A stretch of DNA of 64,000 nt from Auriscalpium vulgare (taxonomy: Eukaryota; Basidiomycota; Agaricomycetes; Russulales; Auriscalpiaceae). The stretch spans positions 1,302,001 through 1,366,000 of the forward strand of contig JAHBBC010000004.1 of assembly GCA_019915015.1 (NCBI GenBank). Direction: 5' to 3'. The notes under the pieces are model-generated. The model worked only from the letters and a program-made list of their open reading frames with translations. It had not been told where the DNA came from and ran no database searches. A program made the position numbers and the translations under genes. Below are positions 1-11,639 of the stretch, one piece after another. Position 1 is the first letter of the stretch; each line of letters starts with the position of its first letter.

Positions 1-1747
1 AGCGTATATTGATCGATGATAGCGACGGGGAAGGAGGGCCTGCGCAACGGGGCAGTAAGTACCATGTAGATTGATATGACCTTGACCACCTACGCTTATA
101 GTCGATAACAAGAGCTGGCTTGAATAGGTGTCATTGCTTGATTTAGAACGGGTGGAACGCGAATGCTAGGAACGTCACACGGCATCTCATGCAAGATGTT
201 GGCGGTGATCCAACGCAGCATCAGATCACCTTCTGCATATATCCGTAGACACTGGAGATAGTGTGGCGAACAAATGCGCATCGCTCCCCAGAATTATCAA
301 GACACCGGATTACACCACGAGGTTTCAATTGTGAGGCGCCGCGCTGGTGACCGTGACAGCGGAGAGAAACAAGACCCTCGTCCGAGCGGATGACGTCCTT
401 CGGACGATCTAAGGGAGTTCCGCGGGCGTGGTAGTCGTCTACATCAACCACGGGGGCAACATGTCAGTACCGTATCGTGAGACCGAGGCAAAGGTAGCCA
501 CCCCAAAGCTCTGCTCACTGCATGATATCGTCCCAGTCATCAGATCCGGCCATATCACTGCGCGGTCAATCCGAAGCGACAAGGCAGCCAACTGTATGAG
601 ACGAGAATGTCCCCCAAGAACAGCCATTATCGTACCTCTTTAGCTCCCCTGCGGACAACTCAGGGTCTTCAGAAGCCAGTGTGCAGCTCCCAGCCCACTG
701 GGAGAAATCCCGCACGTACCGTGACGGCGCGCGGGGGCTGACCGGGCACACCCAGCATCTGAGCTGGTGCACTTGAAGCTCGCGTGGTGCGAAGGGGACG
801 CCTGTCAGGGCCAGGTCAGATTCGCAACTTCAGCGCACTGCCGTCCTAAGTATGCGCAAGAACTGCTGCCTGTTGGTCCCTTTGGTTGCGTGTCGCTAGT
901 CATTGCGGGTGTCGAGACGGTTGTGCTGCAGAGCAAGTTCCGCCGAAATCGCGCTCAACAAGTTCCAGTCCCCACGCTTGCACATCAATCCGGTTCACTA
1001 CCACCACGACCTCCCTCGACTTCCGAGCGGCTCATCTGCTCGCACCCTGATAGCCTCGCCAACGCCAACCTCGAATTGAATGCGCAGGGTATCAATACGC
1101 CTCGTCGTCGACGACCACGGAGTCGCCACGCCCAGCCATACGCAAAAGAGAGACAGCGAGAGTGAGGAAGGTGGGAAGAGATGGGCAGAAGGGCTTCACA
1201 GGGTGTTCCAGGCCGGTGAGCATGTAAGACAAATGATACATTTTATCCATGACCGCCTACTAGCTCTCCATCGCGCCGCTGCCCAAACACGTCATCGATC
1301 ACCTCTTGACCCCTCCCCTACACGCAGCTTGCGCCTGCTCTTCGACTCCAGGAGCCCGATCGACGACCGTAGACTTCATGGCGGTTGCGGTTGCTGTCGG
1401 CGGCTACGACAACGACGTGTACTGAGTGCTGGCGCGAGCGACAGCGTTCACGATAACGGGCGCTTATTACTGCAAAGACACCGTCAGAAGATACTCAGAC
1501 AGATAACCAGCGGCCCGAAGTCACAGTGTCGATGCTGCTGCTTTAATGGGGTGCACAGCTCCTCTCACAGCGCCTGCCTGAAAGCGGCTCACTTGTTTGA
1601 TATCGATGCTGGTCATTAATACAAGGTACTACTAATACACATATTATATAGGCAGTGGGATAATGGGGCTGCGCATCATCTGACAATCAGTACGGCACTG
1701 TTGTTCGCGATTCAACGTTGGCCATCTAGTAGAGAATATAGAATTAG
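1..1747. other. No recognisable gene
   Basis: Several open frames exist on both strands (the longest about 179 codons at 1080-1619, plus), but none shows a family motif, a transmembrane pattern or a convincing chain of exons. The 3' untranslated region of the minus-strand formate dehydrogenase probably falls in the last few hundred bases. I see no RNA gene or repeat here. Confidence 0.4.
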
Positions 1748-3298
1748 TCACGGCATCCAATGCTTACGAGGCAAGGAAAACTCACAAGACGCGCTCTCGT
1801 ACTTGCCTGTTGACCAACACGAATCGTCAGATCACCTCCAAAGATGTCAAGCCCGGAAGGCACTCACCGACGCCGACAATCACGTTGCCCGGATCCTGCG
1901 GCTTGTTCTCGAAGTAGTTCTGCAGGATTTGTTTCGTGCCCTCGGCGTAGCGCTGCTGCGCGTCGAGCGTCGTGCCCGAGTAATGCGGTGTCATGCCGTT
2001 GCCGCCGCCGAGCGGGTTGCGCATTGAGCGCCAGGGGTGGTCCGCCGGTGCGGGCTGCACATTCCACACGTCGCCCGCGTAGCCGCGCAGCTGCCCGGAC
2101 TTGACGGCAGCAGCAACGTCGTCGGCGTTACAGATCGCACCACGGGCGGTGTTGACGAGCCATGCTCCCTGGGGCCGGGGTCAGCGGATGCGCGTGAGCG
2201 GGCGGAGCAGATTATACGTACTGGCTTGAAGTGCTGCAGCAGGTCCTTATTGATGAGGCCCTTGGTGCCCTCGTGGAGGGGGGCATTGACGGTGACAACG
2301 TCGCACTGCGACACAAATTCCTGCAATTCCACGAGTTTAGCATCCGCGATGAAAAAAACACCTCTCCATCACTGACCTTGAGATCCTCAACCCTCCGTGC
2401 ACCGACGGCCTTCTCCGCCTCCTCCGGCAGCCCCTTGTAGTCGAAGTACAGCAGCTCCTTCGTGTTGAACGGCACGAGGCGCTGCAGGACGCGGTAGCCG
2501 ATGCGCCCCGCGCCGAGCGTGCCGACGACCTTGCCCTCGAGGTCGAATGCGTTGCGCGCGATGTCGGACACCTGCCAATTGCCGCTCACGGCCTGCTCGT
2601 GCGCCGGCACGAAGTTGCGGACGAGGAGCAGGATGGACATCATCACTTGCTCCGCGACGGAGACGACGTTCGAACCCGAGACCTCGAGGACTTGGATCTT
2701 GCGATCCACGGCGGCGTTAAGATCGACGTGGTCGGAGCCAACGCCGGCGGTGACGCAGACCTTCAAGTTCTTGGCCTAATGTGGGTAGAATTTGTCAGGG
2801 ATGCGGGGAAAGAGAGTGCATTGATAGAATGAATACCTTAGCCATAAGTTCCTTGGTAAGGTATCCAGGATGGAAAGGCGTCGTGATGAGGATGTCAGTC
2901 TGTGAGCACATGCCGGTCAGTCTACAGCCTGCGACGTGAGGTGAAATAGATGACGCACATCGGCAATGTGCTTTTGGAAATCGCTGTCCGGGCCCTCCTT
3001 GGAGCTTGTCACCTAATCGAGAATGGATCAGTCTAAGAAGCGATCTCGAGTTGCAGTTCGACGTACAATGTATTCGTGGCCCTGGGACTCGAGGTAGGCG
3101 CGAAGACCGAGCTAACAACGGAGTCAAAATGGTGTACAAAGCATCATGGCGATGATGCATACCTCATTCTCGACGGTGCCGAGGAGACGAGGCTCAGCCT
3201 TGGCTGCCTTGAAGCCGTTGTAGAGGATAGCAAGGACCTAAAACTGCACAGTCAAGACATGAATTTTTGGTATTGAAGGCAAGCCGACTTGCCTTCAT
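1748..3298 (-). CDS. fdh1: NAD-dependent formate dehydrogenase
   Basis: Oxidises formate to CO2 with reduction of NAD+, probably in the cytosol, as part of oxalate/formate and C1 detoxification in wood- and litter-decay fungi. About 360 residues over several exons. The N-terminus reads [20 protein letters not shown], followed by [12 protein letters not shown]. The Rossmann motif is [17 protein letters not shown], then [21 protein letters not shown], and [17 protein letters not shown], which carries the catalytic-region His of the family. The start at 3298 gives only Met-Lys before an intron whose donor is AAG|GCAAGT, so the first intron (about 3237-3292) is a GC-AG intron. The remaining introns are GT-AG. 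The last exon (G-K-Y-E-S-A-S...), ending at 1748, is inferred from a good donor and acceptor; its tail is not a family motif, so the exact stop is less sure. No truncation is seen. Confidence 0.9.
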
Positions 3299-4340
3299 GT
3301 TGAGGATGGAGTATTAAGCGAAAATAGGTAAAGGTGTTGTTTCGGAGGAGTGTTATGCGAATGCAGAGAGAGGAAATGCGAGAGTGATGATAGAACGAAG
3401 CCGAGAACATCGCCATTTTATACTTCACCAGGTAGGACTACCTCGGAAGCCAGACCAGGATATTCCGTTGCTCCGCCGTCCAGTGACATCACAGGCGCTG
3501 TGTCGGATACGTGTTGAACGTTGAGCAGCCGCCTCCCAACATTCCCGACGGGCCAATGCGGGACGCGAGTTGATTGATCGAATCGGAAGAGGAGGACGGA
3601 GAGCTTGCCGCCCGTCGGCACGGCACGTGGGCGCTCCGTTGAACTCCGGCCCCATGCCGCGATGCCGCAGTGTCCTCCGTCGCGAGTCATTTTTCGGCCA
3701 TCGCAAACTGACGAGCCACGCGTAGGCTGCGCAGGGAGTGTCCGCTGTCTTCACGTCGATATAAGATGACTCTCATTTCTTGGCGACGTAGCTCGCGGAC
3801 GATGTCATCGCGACACGCGGGCCTTTTGTGGGTAGGCGACGCCGCGGTCGCAGCGAGCAGTATCGGGTGAGGGCGCTGCGTGAAGAAGAAGAGGTGGCCT
3901 GCAAGATTATCCGTAAGAACAGGAAGGAATGAGCCGGCGAATACTGACAGTACTTACCTATGACGTCTAAACTGCATGTCGTATCCTGGGCGTTCGTCTA
4001 GTCAAGGGGGCATACCGTACTTTTCGGCCTGAACTATGTCAGCGAGCCTCCGCGCGAGAAGAGTTGGTGGCCTACGTGTTGATGTAAGGCATGTGAAGCT
4101 CCTTCTTCTTGCTGTATGTCCGTCAGACTCGCGTAATCATGTGAGATTGCCGATGAACATACTTACACGAAGACTCAGAGCTCCTGACTCCACGACGGCG
4201 TGAACTGCGGTGAGTCCGCAAGATTGAGCCCCAAGAAGGCCGCCTCCGACTCCTCGCCCGTGTCCTGCTTGAGCTTGGACGCCGGATATGGACGCTTGCG
4301 CGCTGCGCGCCCGACGGGCCGCATCGGCCCTTCCCGTATG
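3299..4340. other. Formate dehydrogenase upstream region and unassigned exon-like sequence
   Basis: The first few hundred bases should hold the formate dehydrogenase promoter. Between about 3830 and 4340 the minus strand has plausible donor/acceptor pairs around short coding-like pieces (one contains KKKELHMPYIN), which could be a small gene or a remnant. I do not recognise it. Confidence 0.25.
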
Positions 4341-4973
4341 GTTCCCGGAGTCTACGGCAACTAGATAGCGCAGTTCAGCCAAGAAACTCGACGGTAACAG
4401 ATCAGCATCAATGACGTCCGGATGTCGCGTGAGTTCGGTGGATTTTGGACGCATGTACCATGTGGCCAAGAAGGCACGAAGCCGTCGCGGCCTTGTGCAT
4501 ATCGGACGCTGTGCGTGCACCGCACGAAGAGGTGAGAATCGAAGCGGGGAGATTCAAAATGGCGACTCACAATACAGATACCTGATCTCGAAGCAGAGTG
4601 AGCTATCCAGTGACGATTTGAATACGGCTTCGGTCGTTTCCGTTGCGACCAACCAAGCTTGGCTCTTGGCACAAGGCATGTAATTCGTAGTAAGCCCGGA
4701 GGTTTGATCGCTCAGAGCGCACAAACTATGACACGACTGTGTCCCCGGCGTCCGCTTCGTCGTCTTTCAATACACCTAAAGTCGAATGGAGCCCATCTTG
4801 GTCGCCGCGGCGCACGCCCTTCAGACAACGAGTGGCGTCGACATGGCCATTGGCCATGATCGGGTTTTCGAAGCGTTTCAAACTCGGCGCGTCTAAGGGA
4901 CCTTCTAGGTTCTTTGCGCCCGCTGTTAATTGAACACAAGATGGAAGATCTGTCGTTTTAGATTTGTTCGGAT

Positions 4974-5015
4974 GGGCTCGTTATCTATAGCTGATGGCTA
5001 GTAGATAACGATCCC
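4974..5015. repeat. Conserved hairpin upstream of peptide gene A
   Basis: An inverted repeat with arms around CGTTATCTA and TAGATAACG and a loop near CTGATGGC. The same hairpin, with a longer perfect stem, lies at 9963-10004 at the same place relative to peptide gene B. Confidence 0.6.
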
Positions 5016-5681
5016 TTCACCATTCCCAGTGCGCGAACCGAAGCAGAATTGTTCACGGAAAATCAAATTGACAGAGGAAGCCTACCACTTCAGGGCAACC
5101 CCGGACGGCGCGCGCGATAGTGCGTTCGAGGAAGGGCTGCTCTAAACGGAATACGACAACATAGAAGGATCACATCAGTTGATAGAGACCTTCTGCCTTC
5201 AAGAGTTGCGATCATGTGTGAGCATCTTCCGGCGTACCCACGATGTTGTGTTTGTTGTTCAAGCGCTATATGAGGGTGTGCGTGAGAGCAACTTATTATC
5301 AAACTATCACCACATGCTCTGATCCTAGCTAACAATCCTTCATGTGGTCCTGTCCGGTATAAACAATGGTGAGATATGGTAGTGCGAAAAGCAAGGCCAT
5401 GCACCTTTTGCGCCTGTGATGGGGCCCCATCTGACAGCAAATCTGCGAGTCGTCCAGGGCTGGATAATACAGAGTACTGTAGATGGCCAGAAACTCGTGA
5501 TCGTCAGCCATGGTTCCAACAGAACATTAGTACCATGAGAAAGCCCCTGATGGTGTTTCAGGTAGCCAACGACCTGGTCACGTCGATAAGATCGCACCGC
5601 GTTGGTCGCGCAACGGTGCGCCGCTGTGGCTGGAGGGCTGACCTAGAGTTTATGTTTAGACTTGACGATCAACAACTGAAA

Positions 5682-5689
5682 GATAAAAG
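5682..5689 (+). promoter_or_regulatory. Weakened TATA box of peptide gene A
   Basis: GATAAAAG stands where genes B and E have TATAAAAG, about 70-80 bases before the start codon. The first T of the consensus is changed to G, which fits the idea that copy A is decaying. Confidence 0.5.
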
Positions 5690-5755
5690 GCCCACGTACT
5701 CTGTGGAAGTAATCCATCTTCTCCTCGAAGACCAAGACCAAGAGCACCTCGAGAA

Positions 5756-6048
5756 ATGCGCGGACCAACGTTCTTCACTGCTCTCGCCGCGATTCTCCTC
5801 TTGTACTCTTCGCTGAAAGTCACTGTGCAGGGTGTTGCTGCCTGTCGCTGGCCAAGGTTAGTCTGGCTCGCACTGCAAATGAATGATGATACTCACCCTC
5901 TCGTACGTCCAGTTGAGGCCTATGTTAATCGGGAAATTAACGGACGGTACGGTGCATGTTGGTTGAAACGCTGTAGTAGCGTACGTCTTAAGTCGGAGCA
6001 CGTCGTCCGCTGTTTCTTACCGATGTTGTCCAGAGCGAAGGACCGTGA
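5756..6048 (+). pseudogene. Secreted peptide precursor, copy A (frame broken)
   Basis: Exon 1 (5756-5856) encodes a signal peptide starting MRGPTFFTALAAILLLYSS, nearly identical to copy B. Compared with B, exon 1 has 4 extra bases just before the donor (GGTGTTGCTGCC against GGTCTGCC), so the usual donor at 5857 is phase 2 instead of phase 1 and exon 2 would stop at once. Read in the ancestral phase, exon 2 (from 5913) gives VEAYVNREINGRYGACWLKR, keeping the family core CWLKR. A weak donor at about 5832 (GTGTTG) would restore the phase, so a working gene cannot be excluded. A third short exon (6034-6048) ends the frame. Best read as a recent pseudogene of the family. Confidence 0.65.
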
Positions 6049-6284
6049 CGGTGGATGTTCGTCAGCACGACATCGAAGCCGAAGCAATCATGCCACGGAG
6101 AGTCGTCGCAGCGGACGGAGAGGAGTAATGCTGATTCGCAGTAGGTATTGCCGGCAATGGCATCATTACGGCCCCCAAACGGGTGTATTTCAGGGGATTT
6201 GCACGGCATCATGAGCATGGACTCACCCACATAGTGGACGCCCCACATGGGACTGGTATTTTGAGAATCGCGCACGGATCTTAC

Positions 6285-7531
6285 GACGCGCTTGGAGGTA
6301 GATGCGGCCGATGGCGGACTGCAGCTCGTGTGTAGGGTCGGGCTGCGCGAGCATGGGCTCTAGCAGGCTTGTAGCGGCGGTGAGGTCCTACAGAGGCTGA
6401 GTGGGCGCGGCCCGCGCGAGGAGAGGATGAGAGGAGGCGTACCTTCGTCTTGATGAATTGCGAGGCCGCATCAGCGCGACTCGGGCGCCGCGCTCCGTCC
6501 ACACCTCCCTGTCGCCGTGCCGCGCTTTGACGGCACTTGCGCAGCAGCACGCCGAGCGCGTCCGTATATCAGCGCGGGTCGCCGGACCAGTACCGCACGC
6601 TCGCCTGCAGCACCTCCAGGTCAAACGGCAGCAGCGTGTCAAACACGTACGCGCGCGCGGTGGGCGGCTCGATGGCGAGAGCACGGTGAAGAGGTTGGTC
6701 GTCTCTGCTGTGGTCTGGTTGAACAGGCGCATGCGCGAAAGGCACGAAAGGCGGAGAAACCAGAGCTGAATATGTGGGTGAGCAGGGGGACAGAGGGCAG
6801 GGAGAAGGTTCAGGACGACCGGGAGGTCTTCGGGGTCGGCTGCGACGATGCGGTCGCGCGCCATGCGCGCCAGGGCACGCCAGCTGTTGGTCATCTGCGT
6901 AGCATGAGAATCGCGGTGAACAGGAGGGGCAAAAACAAACGCACAACGAGCGTCTGCAAGTCCGAGCGCGTCCACTCTCCGGTGAGGTCGCGCTTGGGGC
7001 GCTTCTCTGGGTTCGCGACGAATTTCGTGAGGAGCGTCGTCAGGGGATCTGTCTGTGGCCGGCAGTCAGTGGCGTTGCAATCGAAAAGTGTTTGCGACGC
7101 ACGTTGGGTATATATGGGAAGGAACATCGTCGGCTGCACGAGCTGCGGCAGATACACCGCAGGCGCGTCCGGTTCAGAGTCTGTATCCGACGACGGCGCT
7201 GGCGGAAAGGCAGGCACAGGCTTATTGAAATTCACTGAAGGAAGTTGAACGGGTGGTCGATAGGGCGCCGCTGCTGCTGAGAGGGAGATGTCGACGGCGG
7301 CAGCGACGGACACCTGGGATGTCGACGGGCGGACTGCGAAGCGCGGCGTGGGTGGTTCTGGGGAGAGCGGGTCGTCTGGGTCGTCGACAAGGAATGGATT
7401 CGGCCCTTCTGGCTCGTCGATGGGAGGACTTGGGAGGACTGGGCAAAGCTCACTGGCGGCCGATGCAGGCGGCGGTGGCGAGACGTGTTCGCGCGAAACG
7501 ATATCAGGAGCTCGTTATTGTTCTCTGACAT
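6285..7531 (-). pseudogene. TRAPPC12-like protein, C-terminus cut off
   Basis: Resembles the TRAPP complex subunit 12 family (tethering of vesicles at the Golgi, C-terminal tetratricopeptide repeats). The minus strand reads from a start at 7531 (MSENNNELLISF) through a Pro/Ser-rich stretch. It continues with DPLTTLLTKFVANPEKRPKR, WRALARMARDRIVAADPEDL, LWFLRLSCLSRMRLFNQTTA, AYVFDTLLPFDLEVLQASVR, YWSGDPR, LLRKCRQSARHGDREVW, and finally ELQSAIGRIYLQARRK. At about 6289 the TPR-like sequence stops and duplicated block A begins, so the end of the gene is missing and replaced by about 17 unrelated codons. Family assignment is from memory of the LPF-E/D-LEVL-x-YW-GD pattern. The truncation is directly visible. 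Confidence 0.55.
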
Positions 7532-7539
7532 GACTGTGA

Positions 7540-8660
7540 GCAAGAGAAGGAGGAGGCCCGAGGCGGACAAGGCAGCGTTGTCGTCGTGCTGCGCAGCGAG
7601 CTCAACGTTCAACGGTGGCGGGTCGAGGCCCGGCGGGGCGGCGGGGCGGGTGGCGCGCGGTTGCCTTTAATTGGCGGGAAATACCGGATTTGGGTATCGC
7701 GACTCCGAGATCTACGCGCATCGCGCCCTTGCCATCCCGCCTCCACCTCCACGCCTTGTCTCGTCCTGTAGCTCTGCCCTGTCCATGACCCAAGCCTCAG
7801 AGCACACCGATGCGCCGTCCCCGTCCTCGTCAGCATCGTCAAATCCTCCTACTCGTTCTCCGCCGACTATGCTCTTCATTTTCGCTCGGCACTTTGCCTC
7901 GTCATGGCGTCCGTGTTGTCCTTTCTCGGCTTCTCTCCACGACAACGCGATGATTTCGGCACTACTCTTCTCCACGTTCTGGACAAGTTCATCTATCCTC
8001 GATTTTGTGCGCCTTCCCCCCCTACATTGCCAGCCAACTGTGTGATGGCCTTCCTGGCGGCGCTTTATTGGCAAAAGGCTCTTCGATGACATCGTTTCAT
8101 GGGAGACTGACCGCTCAGTTCCAGCCTACGTGCGATGCGCTTGAGCATAGGGATGTGGTGCTTGGAGGGCTGGTGGTTTTTGGCGTGGCGAGAGGGATTG
8201 AGAAGCAAGCGGAGGGTAAACGGGCACCGCGCACGACATCTTGCGCTCTTATCTTATGTCCAATCTTTGCGTCTTGCCCGGACCAAATCATAGCTTGTGT
8301 ATCGGTGCATTGCATTGGGCGCCTCGCCACCCGTCTCGCCACCCGCGAACACTAATACACCAGCCTTTCTCCTGGGCCCGAAGGCGACGATAACGGCACA
8401 AAAAGCCAGAACCGCACGCATCAAGCAGCACAGCACGTCGATGGCCTGTCGATCCGCGGGAACTGCGGTGCTCAATGCAAGCGCGCAAGACTTGACGGTA
8501 GCAAGTGATTGTCTATTCACAAACGGAGGAGATGACAAGCAGTATGCGCACGGCAGAAGGTCGACCACGCATGCCCATCCGCCGCAGATATATACGATAT
8601 TAATTCTATCCTGCGCGACAGTGATTAGCAGTGCTTTCTGACTGACGGACAGCAAAAACC
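7540..8660. other. No confident gene
   Basis: A short plus-strand frame at 7904-8089 (start MASVLSFLGFSPRQRDDFG) and overlapping frames on the minus strand (7712-8092) lack family motifs. The region just upstream of 7531 should hold the TRAPPC12-like promoter. Confidence 0.3.
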
Positions 8661-8663
8661 GAC

Positions 8664-9060
8664 CTAATGTGAAGGTCTTTCGACACAGACTTCGAGTCCG
8701 GGAACCGCGGCCTGGATGTCGGCGACCCATCCGTTGGCGGCGGTACTGTCACTTTTGAAGATGAGCTGGCGAAGCGGGATCTCGTGCGATGCGCGCGATG
8801 TTAGCCAGTCCTTGAGACACGCCAAATATCGGGGTGGGTCCGCCGAAGACCGCCCGACCAGTAGCTCGATGGTGTCCAATTCGCGGAGGTAGTTCCAGTG
8901 GGGTTCATATGTGCAATTGATAAGGTCAACAAGGGCTGCATCTGCAATGACCGCATGCGCCAGGGCGGAAGATCTAGAAACGACCTCTGCCCATGCACTC
9001 CACGGAGCGCCAATGCACAATTGCTTCAGCCGATGGGTGGCAAAGAGGCTGTAACATGCG
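8664..9060 (-). pseudogene. F-box/LRR-type protein, C-terminal fragment
   Basis: The minus strand encodes about 120 residues with the alternating pattern of the C-terminal part of basidiomycete F-box/leucine-rich proteins (HRLKQLCIGAPWSAWAEVV, ELDTIELLVG, PLRQLIFKSD, VPGLEVCVERPSH-stop). No F-box exon is visible upstream, where duplicated block B begins at about 9340, so this is probably a remnant. The assignment rests on general pattern only. Confidence 0.35.
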
Positions 9061-9962
9061 GCTGTCAGATATTCTGACCGTCATTGACGCTTCCCGGGAG
9101 AGGAGTTGCGTTCACGGACACCATCATGCCACATATGACGAAGAACATCGCGGTGGTGGTGGAGAAGCGCATTGTGATGCTGAAAATGGCGGGTGCAACA
9201 ACGTTTGATCCACGTCGAACAAGCGCCTTTATAGAGCGTGCCAGTTATGGGTACGGGCGACAGTTGCAGGAGCAGACCGAGGTTTGGTGACAGGCCCCGC
9301 AGGTCGCGGCCAGGGCTGAGTCGGACGAGGCGCGTCTTCGAGAGTACCACGCAGTTCAGCCAAGGAACTCGACGCTGCCAGAGCGGCGATGCCGGCGTCC
9401 GAATGTCGCTTGAGTTCGGTGGAGCTTGAACGCATGTAGCGTGCGGCCAAGAAGCCACGAAGTCGTCGCGGCCCTGTGATGGACGCTGGGCGTGCACCGC
9501 ACGAAGAGGTGAGAATCGAAGACGGGGATACTCCAAAGGGCCACCGACAATAACCAAGGCTCTTTCTCTAAGAGAAGTGATCAAGCTATTCACAGCGCAA
9601 AGTGATTGACGATTTGACTATACGGCTTCGGTGGTTCTGCTGAGACCACCCAACCTTGGATCTTGCGACGAGGGCCCGTAAACCGAAAACGATGTTGAAT
9701 CGCACAGAGCGCACAAACTGACAGGACTGTGTCCGCGGCACCATCCTTGAGTATACCTGAAGAGGCGGCGCGCGCGCCCTTCAGGCAGCAGTTGGGCGTC
9801 GACATGACCATGACCGGGGTCCTAAATCTTCGAAGCGTGTCAAAATCAACGCCAGGTAAGTGTCTAAGTGACATCCTGAGTTCTTTGCGCAGCGTTGCAC
9901 ATGGAGAGTTCGGAGAGAGCCGGTACTCGATAGAAGATCTGTGTTGTTAGATTTGATCAATT

Positions 9963-10004
9963 GGGATCGTTATCTATACCTGATGGCTAGTAGATAACGA
10001 TCCC
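9963..10004. repeat. Conserved hairpin upstream of peptide gene B
   Basis: Perfect 14-base arms GGGATCGTTATCTA and TAGATAACGATCCC enclose a 14-base loop. The same structure, slightly eroded, is at 4974-5015. It may be a regulatory palindrome or an old mobile-element end carried with the duplication. Confidence 0.65.
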
Positions 10005-10885
10005 TTCATCCTCAGTCGCCCAATCTGCGTCAGAATTATTGACAGAAAACCAACTATAGACAGAGAAAGCTTACCGATTGTGGGCGGCCCCGGACGACGC
10101 GCGCGAAAGTGAGTCCGAGGACCTATTTCTCTACGACCCGCATAACTTCGAAAACAGGAGGATCACATCAGTTGATGATGGTAGATAGACCTTCATGGCC
10201 CTTGCCTTCGAGAGTTACGATCATGTCAAGCACCGGTTTCTGGTTCTCGCGCCTTGCTTCAGCATGGCATTCTTCTCGGCGTACCGCGGAGCGCGGAAAT
10301 GCTAAGTGTGCAGTGTGAGCATCCTCCGGCGTACCCACGATGTTGACTTGAGAGTGTTCTTCGAGCGCTATATGAGGTGTGCGTGAGACTGATTTAACCA
10401 TCGAGCACAGCAGATCATCACCACATGTCGGATGGTCCTGTCCGGGTAAGCATCGGTGAGATAGGTAGTGCGAAAAGTGTGCTTGCGTACCTCTTGTGCC
10501 TATGATGGGGCCCCACGTCTCTGACGCGACTCGTCCAGGGCTGTCAAATCCGGGATCGTACGGAAAGTGGGCTGTAGATGGCCAGGAACCGTGATCACAG
10601 CCATGGTCGAACAGAACCCAAGTACCATGAGAAAGCCCCTGATCACGTCTCAAGTGAGACACAACTGGCGGTGAAGAAACAGAGCACATCCACGTGCTGT
10701 CTGGATGCCACCCTCCGGCGGCATGTAAAGCGCTGCAAGTGTATATCAGCACTCACGCTAGCCAACGACCTGGTCACGGTAACAAGATCAGGCCGCGTTG
10801 GTCGCGCAACGGTGCGCTCGCTGTCGCTGAAGGGCTAACCTCTAGTGAAGACTAAGTTTAGACATGACGATGGACAACTGGAAGG

Positions 10886-10893
10886 TATAAAAG
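10886..10893 (+). promoter_or_regulatory. TATA box of peptide gene B
   Basis: TATAAAAG lies 80 bases before the start codon of peptide gene B, and the same box is in front of gene E. Spacing and match suggest a strong, inducible core promoter. Confidence 0.65.
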
Positions 10894-10965
10894 GCTCACG
10901 TACTCTGTGGCAGCCATCCATCTTCTCCTCGAAGACCAAGACCAAGACCAAGAGCATCTCGAGAA

Positions 10966-11219
10966 ATGCGTGGACCAACTTTCTTCACTACTCTCGCCGC
11001 GATTCTTTTCCTGTTCTCTTCGCAGACAGTCACTGTGCAAGGTCTGCCTGTCGCTGGCCAAGGTCCGTCTAACTCGCACCGCAAATTAATGATGATACTC
11101 ACCTTCTCGTATCTCCAGTCGAGGGTTATGCTGCTCGGCGCGGCGTCGCCCCCCATCCGGCGTGTTGGTTGAAACGCCAAGATGATTGCGGCGATCCAGA
11201 CGGCCAAGACGAAACGTAG
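10966..11219 (+). CDS. Secreted Kex2-type peptide precursor, copy B
   Basis: Two exons (10966-11062 and 11119-11219, GT-AG intron of 56 bases, phase 1) give a 65-residue protein. Residues 1-26 are a classical signal peptide (MRGPTFFTTLAAILFLFSSQ, then TVTVQG). The second exon carries two dibasic sites: AARR, then the peptide GVAPHPACWL, then KR and an acidic tail QDDCGDPDGQDET. Kex2-like cleavage would release a 10-residue peptide ending Cys-Trp-Leu. The family shows a conserved leader and a variable core. This is the best preserved single-core member. It matches no named peptide I know; it could be a RiPP precursor, a signalling peptide or a small effector. Gene structure is well supported by four related copies. 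Confidence 0.75.
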
Positions 11220-11639
11220 ATGTAAGTCTCGACTTGCAGCAGATGTCCTGTTTCAGAACCCTTACCGATGTTATACAGCTCGAAGCACAGTGTGTTTGTG
11301 ACGGTGGAATTCCGTCAGCAAGCCGAGGCAATTATTCGAGCGTATCGTCGTGCACACCAATGTACATCTGTTTGGTACTGGACGTTCTCCGCATGTCAAG
11401 AAATTCTGGAGAGTTTTCGCAGCGGACGGAGAGAAGTAATGTTGATTCGCGGCGCATCTGTATCACTGAGAGCCCCAAACGGTGAATTCCAAGGGGTTTG
11501 CAGCATCATGAGCATGAACTCACACAGATAGTGGACGCCACGCCGAGACCGGTATTTTGGAGACCGGTATTTTAGGAATTAAGCACGAATCCTACAACGC
11601 TCGGTACTTTGAGTGGAATATTATCACCAAGATGCCTCT

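Larger units (their letters stand above)
4340..6289. repeat. Segmental duplication, block A
   Basis: This block is similar along its length to block B (about 9340-11600). Shared stretches include the sequence around 4500-4540 and 9485-9520, the hairpin region at 4974 and 9963, the promoter and peptide gene (A and B), and the downstream sequence to about 6289. The right edge falls inside a TRAPPC12-like gene on the minus strand: repeat-like sequence runs to about 6289 and TRAPPC12-like coding starts directly after it. Boundaries are by eye and good to a few tens of bases. Confidence 0.7.
9340..11600. repeat. Segmental duplication, block B
   Basis: Second copy of the unit seen at 4340-6289, carrying the same upstream sequence, hairpin, TATA box, peptide gene and downstream region. 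Parts of the gene and its flanks recur again at about 15840-16600 and 16600-17300. Copies differ by many substitutions and small indels, so the duplications are not very recent. Confidence 0.7.

Noticed and set aside
1080..1619. 179-codon plus-strand frame
   Set aside because: Arg/His-rich composition typical of GC-rich chance frames, and no recognisable domain.
3418..3754. Two overlapping minus-strand frames upstream of formate dehydrogenase
   Set aside because: No motif, no splice logic, and located in the expected promoter.
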